Shown one piece after another: positions 60,026-64,000 of a DNA stretch of 64,000 nt. The stretch lies in contig CAWHGA010000038.1 in NCBI GenBank assembly GCA_963828705.1, positions 226,966-290,965 of the forward strand, given 5' to 3'. Source of the DNA: CAWDJT01 sp963828705. Lineage in GTDB: Bacteria; Desulfobacterota; Syntrophobacteria; Syntrophobacterales; Syntrophobacteraceae. The notes beneath the pieces are model-generated. The model ran no database searches. It was not told the DNA's origin and saw only the letters and a program-made list of their open reading frames with translations. Within the stretch, counting starts at the first letter, position 1. The number at the start of each line of letters is the position of its first letter. The position numbers and the translations under genes are program-made.

Positions 60026-60191
60026 CTTCCTGCACTCGGTGTGTTGGTGTTAAAGTTGAGTGTCCGTTGACTTTTGACGATGTCGCTTGAAGCGAACACC
60101 GCACACCCGTCCCGCTTCGTAGGTTACCAGAGTGCCCGCAAAGCACCCTGGGACCTTCAATGGCCTGCAAGACAGCCAGCTTGTGGTCGAG

Positions 60192-62226
60192 TCATGCCAC
60201 CTTTTCCAATTTTACCGCACACACCTTGTATTCTCGGAGTCTTGCTGATGGGGTCCATGGCCGGATTGGTAAGCAGATTGGCCATGGCCTCCTCAAAATG
60301 GAGCGGCATAAAGATCATTCCCGGTTTTACCCTATCGGTCAGCTGCACCTTGGAGACGAGGGTCCCTCGACGACTGCTGACCCGAATGTATTCGCCATGC
60401 GCAATCCGCAAGCGCTCTCCGTCTTCCGGATTGAGATCGGTTAGCAGTTCCGGCATTTCGCGGTCCAGGGTCTTGCAGCGTCTGGTCATGGTCCCCGTGA
60501 GGTAGTGGGCATATTCCGTTCCGGTGGTCATCCAGAACGGGTATTCGTCATCCGGCACTTCCGCGGGAGGCTTGTATTCGACGGCATGAAACAGGCCGCG
60601 TCCTCTACTAAACTTGCCTATGTGCAGGATGGGCGTTCCCGGATGATCTTCGGTCGGGCAAGGCCAGTTGAGGCCGTTGCCGTCCAGACGAGGATAACGT
60701 ATGCCGGCGTACGAAGGGGTAAGACCAGCCATCTCGTTAAAGATCTCCTCTGCAGAACCATAGTGCAATGGATAATCCAGAAGCGTTGCCAGCTCCTGGA
60801 TTATCTGCCAGTTGGTCTTGCCAGCAATCGGATCGATGGCTTTCCGCACCCGCTGCACGCGGCGCTCGGAGTTGCTGAAGGTGCCGTCGACCTCGGCAAA
60901 CGATGCGGCCGGCAGGACCAGGTGAGCGAGCGCGGTGGTCGGTGTCGGGAAGATGTCGATAGCCATGAAGAATTCGGCAGATTCCAGCGCATGCCTGACG
61001 TGATTGGAATCCGGGTCGCTCACCACCGGGTTTTCTCCGAGAACGACCATTCCTTTGATCTTGCCATCGCAGCACCCCTGCATCATTTCCAGAATGGTGA
61101 GTCCGATGTTGGAAGGCATCGGTTTTCCCCAAGCGGCTTCAAACTTCTGTTGATTCTCGGGGACCGTAACCGCCTGATAGCCGGGATAGACGTTGGGAAG
61201 ACCTCCCATGTCACACGCCCCTTGCACGTTGTTCTGGCCGCGAAACGGATTGACTCCCGTGGATGGCCTTCCAATCTGGCCGCACAGCATGGCCAGGTTG
61301 GCGAGGCTCTTGACGTTGTCCACCGCCGTCCAGTGCTGGGTGATGCCCAGACAGTAGACGATGGAACTGGTCTCCGCTTTGGCATAGTGCTCGGCCACCT
61401 TGATGATAGTCGAGGCGTCCACACCGGTGATCTCAGCGGCTCGTTCGGGCGGATACTTCTCGATCATTTCGATGAGCGCCGCCAGGTTTTCGGTACGCTC
61501 CTCGACGAATGCCTGATCGTGCCAGCCGTTCTTGTAGATCACGTGCATCATGCCGTTGAGAAGGGCCACATCCGATCCCAGTTGGTGTTGCACATGGATG
61601 CTCGCTAATCTGGCGAGATGGGTTTTCCTTGGATCGACTACGATCAGCATATTGCCTTTGGCCTTGGCTCGCATCAGTCGTGTCGACGCTACCGGATGGG
61701 CGACCGTAGTGTTGGAGCCGATTACAAAGATGCACTTGGCATCCTCCAACTCATCGAAAGAATTCGTCATCGCACCGCTTCCAAAAGCGACGGCAAGACC
61801 TGCCACCGTAGGGCCATGTCAGAGGCGTGCGCAATGATCGACGTTGTTGGTGCCGATGACGGTCCTGGCGAATTTCTGCAGAATATAATTCTCTTCGTTG
61901 GTGCAGCGGGCTGATGTCAGAAAACCGATGCTGCCCGGACCGTGAGTTTCCCTGATCCGGCGCAGCTCTCTTGCGGCATAGCCTAGGGCTTCATCCCAGG
62001 AGGCTTCTCGGAATCTTCCATTTTCCCGGATGAGCGGCGTTTTCAGCCGGTCAGGATGCTGAATGAACTCATGGACGTTCCAGCCCTTGATACAAAGTCT
62101 TCCTTTATTGGTGGGACTGGTCTTCGAGGGCAGAGTCTGGACAATACGACCTTTCAGGACTTCAAGTACCATCCCACAGCCGACTGCACAGTAGGGGCAA
62201 GTCGTAACCACCGTTTTGAAATCCAT
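60192..62226 (-). CDS. fdhA: Formate dehydrogenase catalytic subunit 3, short FdhF-like, selenocysteine-containing (one frame break)
   Basis: ATG 62226 follows AAGGAG and the protein begins directly with the 4Fe-4S motif CPYCAVGCGM; it lacks the N-terminal iron-sulfur domains of the other two copies, like E. coli FdhF. HCAR-L-UGA-HGPTVAGL contains the selenocysteine UGA at 61819-61821 (residue 136, against 140 in FdhF). The frame continues AFGSGAMTNSFDELEDAKCI. Near 60233 one extra base breaks the frame; corrected, the C terminus reads EYKVCAVKLEKVA with TGA at 60192-60194, the expected ending. About 677 residues. It would need a separate iron-sulfur partner. There is no Tat signal. It has its own operator-like repeat upstream. 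Confidence 0.93.
61789..61821 (-). promoter_or_regulatory. Sec UGA codon and bacterial SECIS hairpin of fdhA3
   Basis: UGA, 11 bases, then GGTGGC-AGGTCTT-GCCGTC (6 pairs, two of them G-U). The loop begins AGGUCU, identical to the E. coli fdhF SECIS loop. Confidence 0.85.
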
Positions 62227-62636
62227 TTCTTGTTCTCCTTGTTCTGAACACGAGCTGCATCAGGGAAGAAGTGCCACCATGCTCAAGAAGACACCGCTGA
62301 CAGCCGTGCAGGACTGCAAAGAAGCAGCTTCAGCACTCATGTTATGTCAGCTATGACATAATGAAGTCTACATTATTCTTAATGGAGATTTCCTCCAACC
62401 CTTGTTCTACCGATGCAGTGTGTCTTGGTTGATCAGGGAAAAACAGGTGGGAAAACAGATTGAGACACGCAAGTCAGGGACTGGCTCTATACACGAACCC
62501 CTTCGATACCTTGCTCAGGACGAACGGCCTTCTGCATCCGTAACATGCTGTATTTGGGTTCGTGGTGAGGTATCGAACCAGGAACCGAATGGTTTTGCAA
62601 GAGGCTCGCACCGATGATATTCTGGTTGTTTCCGGT
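62227..62636. other. Spacer between fdhE and fdhA3
   Basis: 410 bases. It contains the fdhA3 operator-like repeat at 62342-62361. A 26-codon frame on the minus strand (62260-62340) starts beside it but has no ribosome site. Nothing else is seen. Confidence 0.45.
62342..62361. promoter_or_regulatory. Operator-like inverted repeat upstream of fdhA3
   Basis: TTATGTCA-GCTA-TGACATAA, a perfect 8-bp inverted repeat with a 4-base spacer, 115 bases before the fdhA3 ATG. The inner TGTCA-N4-TGACA has the 14-base geometry of FNR/CRP-family sites, but the regulator is unknown. The same motif recurs at 57219-57236. Confidence 0.65.
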
Positions 62637-63602
62637 TTAGCTGGCCAATTTCTTTGATTGGACTTCTGCCAGGGAGGAGGTGATGTCTTCCCCTGAGACG
62701 ATATTCCAGGCGCATACGGCTACGGGAAGCGAACCCTTTTTGCTGGCTAATTACATCCAGGTGCACCATACCCAAGGCGGCCACTTCAAGCACAGCCTCA
62801 TCAAGGCGTCCGCGAAGGTCGATGCTGACGACATATCTGTCACACTTCCGGCAGGCCTCCACGCGTTCCTGCTCCCTGCCCACGATGTAGTAGATGAGCA
62901 GAGACTCTTGGTCCTTATTTTCTCGCAGAAAGGGCAGGCAAGCCTCAAATAGCGCCAGTCGTATCCGCAAAAAGAACACCTCAACCACCGTTGCCCCTCT
63001 TCTCCCTTGAGGTACGCCAGTTCCGGCATGGATCCACAGATGGGGCAGTACCCCTTCTGCCATCGAAGGTCAGCGATAAGTGAGCGTAGCGAATCGGTCA
63101 GATTCTCAACCAACGGTTTCATGATCTGTCCCAGGATGAAACCCAGAGATCGCGGATCAATTCCTAACTCTGCAGCCAGCGCTTGGGTCACCTCACTTTG
63201 TCCCCCGGCTGCGGCTTTGAGATAGTGCTGTGGATTGAGTTGACCTTTTGCCAATGCACGTCCGGTAACTTGCAGTGCTTCCTTGAGTTTGGGGAACCCT
63301 TTTTCCATGGCCGGGATGAGTCGGTCAGCGGCCTGCCGCCAAAGATCGTGAGGAAAGTCGATGAGCAACCCGGGGAGGCGAGAGGCACCCCCTTCTCAAA
63401 ACGATTCGGGTCGGGTGGGCTCGATGCGATCATCCGTGGAGGGTGCCAACTCGGTCCTGATGCGTGCTTTCTCGATAAGAACTGGTTCGAAGGCCTGTAG
63501 GACGCTCTCGATGGGATGGATCTCTTCACGCAGGTGCTCAAGAGCTTTAGAAATTCTTGCTACTGCAACTTCGGAAGTTTGCTCGCTGGTGGCCGGATTC
63601 AT
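62637..63602 (-). CDS. fdhE: FdhE formate dehydrogenase maturation protein (about four frame breaks)
   Basis: FdhE is a rubredoxin-like metal protein needed for assembly of respiratory formate dehydrogenases. Pieces in order: ARISKALEHLREEIHPIESV (start ATG 63602); DPNRFEKGVPLAS in a second frame; LLIDFPHDLWRQAADRLIPA, back in the first frame; then GYCPICGSMPELAYLK with CSFCGYDWRYLRLACPFCE; then NKDQESLLIYYIVGREQERV and ACRKCDRYVVSIDLRG in a third frame; finally LPVAVCAWNIVSGEDITSSL to TAA 62637. The four Cys pairs of the family are all present. Breaks fall near 63430, 63380, 62930 and 62730; gains and losses balance, giving about 321 residues. It lies just after an iron-sulfur subunit gene, probably one operon. 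Confidence 0.85.
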
Positions 63603-63723
63603 CGATTCTCTCCAACGGATTGGTCGGCGGGCCTACGGCATGTTGTGAACGGACGTCAGCAGAGGGCTGCCCCCGCTTGCACACTGGGGGCAGCCGACGG
63701 TTTAGCTTTGTTGCAGAGAAAAA

Positions 63724-64000
63724 TCATCCCGCAGCATGGGCGTGGTACTTTTTCGGATCGTCGGTAACGATGTAAATCACTCGAACTTCCTCGGGGTTGA
63801 GGGCCTTGGCCTTGGGATAGGCAACCTTCAGTTCATCGACCCTCTTTTTCGCCATTTCGACAATCTCTTTGCGCTCACCGAACACCAGGGCACCCGTAGG
63901 GCAGGACTTGACGCAGGCGGGTGGCATGTTGTTGGTGATGCGGTCGAAACACAGGGTACATTTGGCCAAGGCCTTTGACTTGAGATCCTGTCTGGGAATG
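63724..64000 (-). CDS. Formate dehydrogenase iron-sulfur (beta) subunit, C-terminal part (5' end outside window)
   Basis: The frame is open to the right edge of the window (...RQDLKSKALAKCTLCFDRI), so only the last 91 residues are visible. CTLCFDRITNNMPPACVKSC followed by PTGALVFG is a 4Fe-4S ferredoxin motif of the FdnH/FdhB/HybA type. The end DPKKYHAHAAG is the C terminus. It carries electrons from a formate dehydrogenase catalytic subunit, most likely one encoded just outside the window. FdhE follows 121 bases later on the same strand. Confidence 0.85.
   Translation of the reverse strand, partial: IPRQDLKSKALAKCTLCFDRITNNMPPACVKSCPTGALVFGERKEIVEMAKKRVDELKVAYPKAKALNPEEVRVIYIVTDDPKKYHAHAAG

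Noticed and set aside
62260..62340. A 26-codon minus-strand frame starting beside the fdhA3 operator, possible leader peptide
   Set aside because: No ribosome binding site, composition not informative, and no attenuator-like alternative hairpins next to it.
63355..63420. In-frame TGA in fdhE as a second type of selenocysteine codon
   Set aside because: The neighbouring frame reads DPNRFEKGVPLAS, which matches the family better; two compensating indels explain the stop, and no SECIS hairpin is seen.

Overview
The window looks like part of the chromosome of a motile, anaerobic deltaproteobacterium (Desulfobacterota), probably a syntrophic or sulfate-reducing lineage. The reasons are a complete Gram-negative flagellar basal body with P- and L-ring genes (flgI, flgH, flgA), an FlhF/FlhG pair, sigma-54 (RpoN) type flagellar promoters with two NtrC-family activators, an AMIN/TPR envelope protein, and three selenocysteine-containing formate dehydrogenase catalytic subunits. 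The genus cannot be fixed from the sequence alone. LAYOUT: Positions 1-4763 (+) hold a chemotaxis operon: cheW (truncated by the window edge), cheY, cheA, a degenerate Hpt-like protein that probably belongs to the next frame, and cheZ. Positions 4994-6662 (-) encode a long diguanylate cyclase. flgM (+) follows with its own sigma-28 type promoter. From 7884 to 43535 almost everything is on the minus strand and flagellar. Read 5'->3' (high to low coordinates) the order is flgB-flgC-fliE-fliF-fliG-fliH-fliI-fliJ-motE; fliK-flgD-flgE; motA-fliL-fliM-fliN-fliO-fliP-fliQ-fliR-flhB-flhA-flhF-flhG-fliA-(FliL-like)-(coiled-coil/HTH protein); flgF-flgG-flgA-flgH-flgI-motB-motB-flgJ-flgN-flgK-flgL. Four GG-N10-GC sigma-54 promoters sit in front of flgB, fliK, motA and flgF and divide the cluster into transcription units. 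A FleQ-like activator with a degenerate receiver, an AMIN/TPR protein and an FlrC-like activator follow at 43.9-49.5 kb, then a PilZ protein with its own consensus sigma-70 promoter. No flagellin (fliC), fliD or fliS is seen here. REGION 50.7-64 kb is metabolic: a membrane J-domain protein with three exact 67-residue repeats, then a formate dehydrogenase island. The island holds fdhA1 (-), an FmdE/MoeA/MogA-like fusion (-), divergent fdhA2 (+), convergent fdhA3 (-), fdhE (-) and the end of an iron-sulfur beta subunit (-) running off the right edge. All three fdhA genes have an in-frame UGA in the Cys-Ala-Arg-x-UGA-His context, followed after exactly 11 nt by a bacterial SECIS-like hairpin. A shared operator-like inverted repeat (TATGYCA-N4-TGRCATA) lies upstream of fdhA2 and fdhA3, with a weaker copy upstream of the FmdE fusion gene. 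CAVEAT: about 27 frame breaks interrupt otherwise well conserved genes (cheY, cheA, flgL, flgK, fliF, fdhE and others). About 22 of these are single-base gains and only about 5 are losses. Protein conservation continues straight across each break, so sequencing or assembly error is more likely than gene decay. Frame-broken genes are therefore annotated here as single spanning features.
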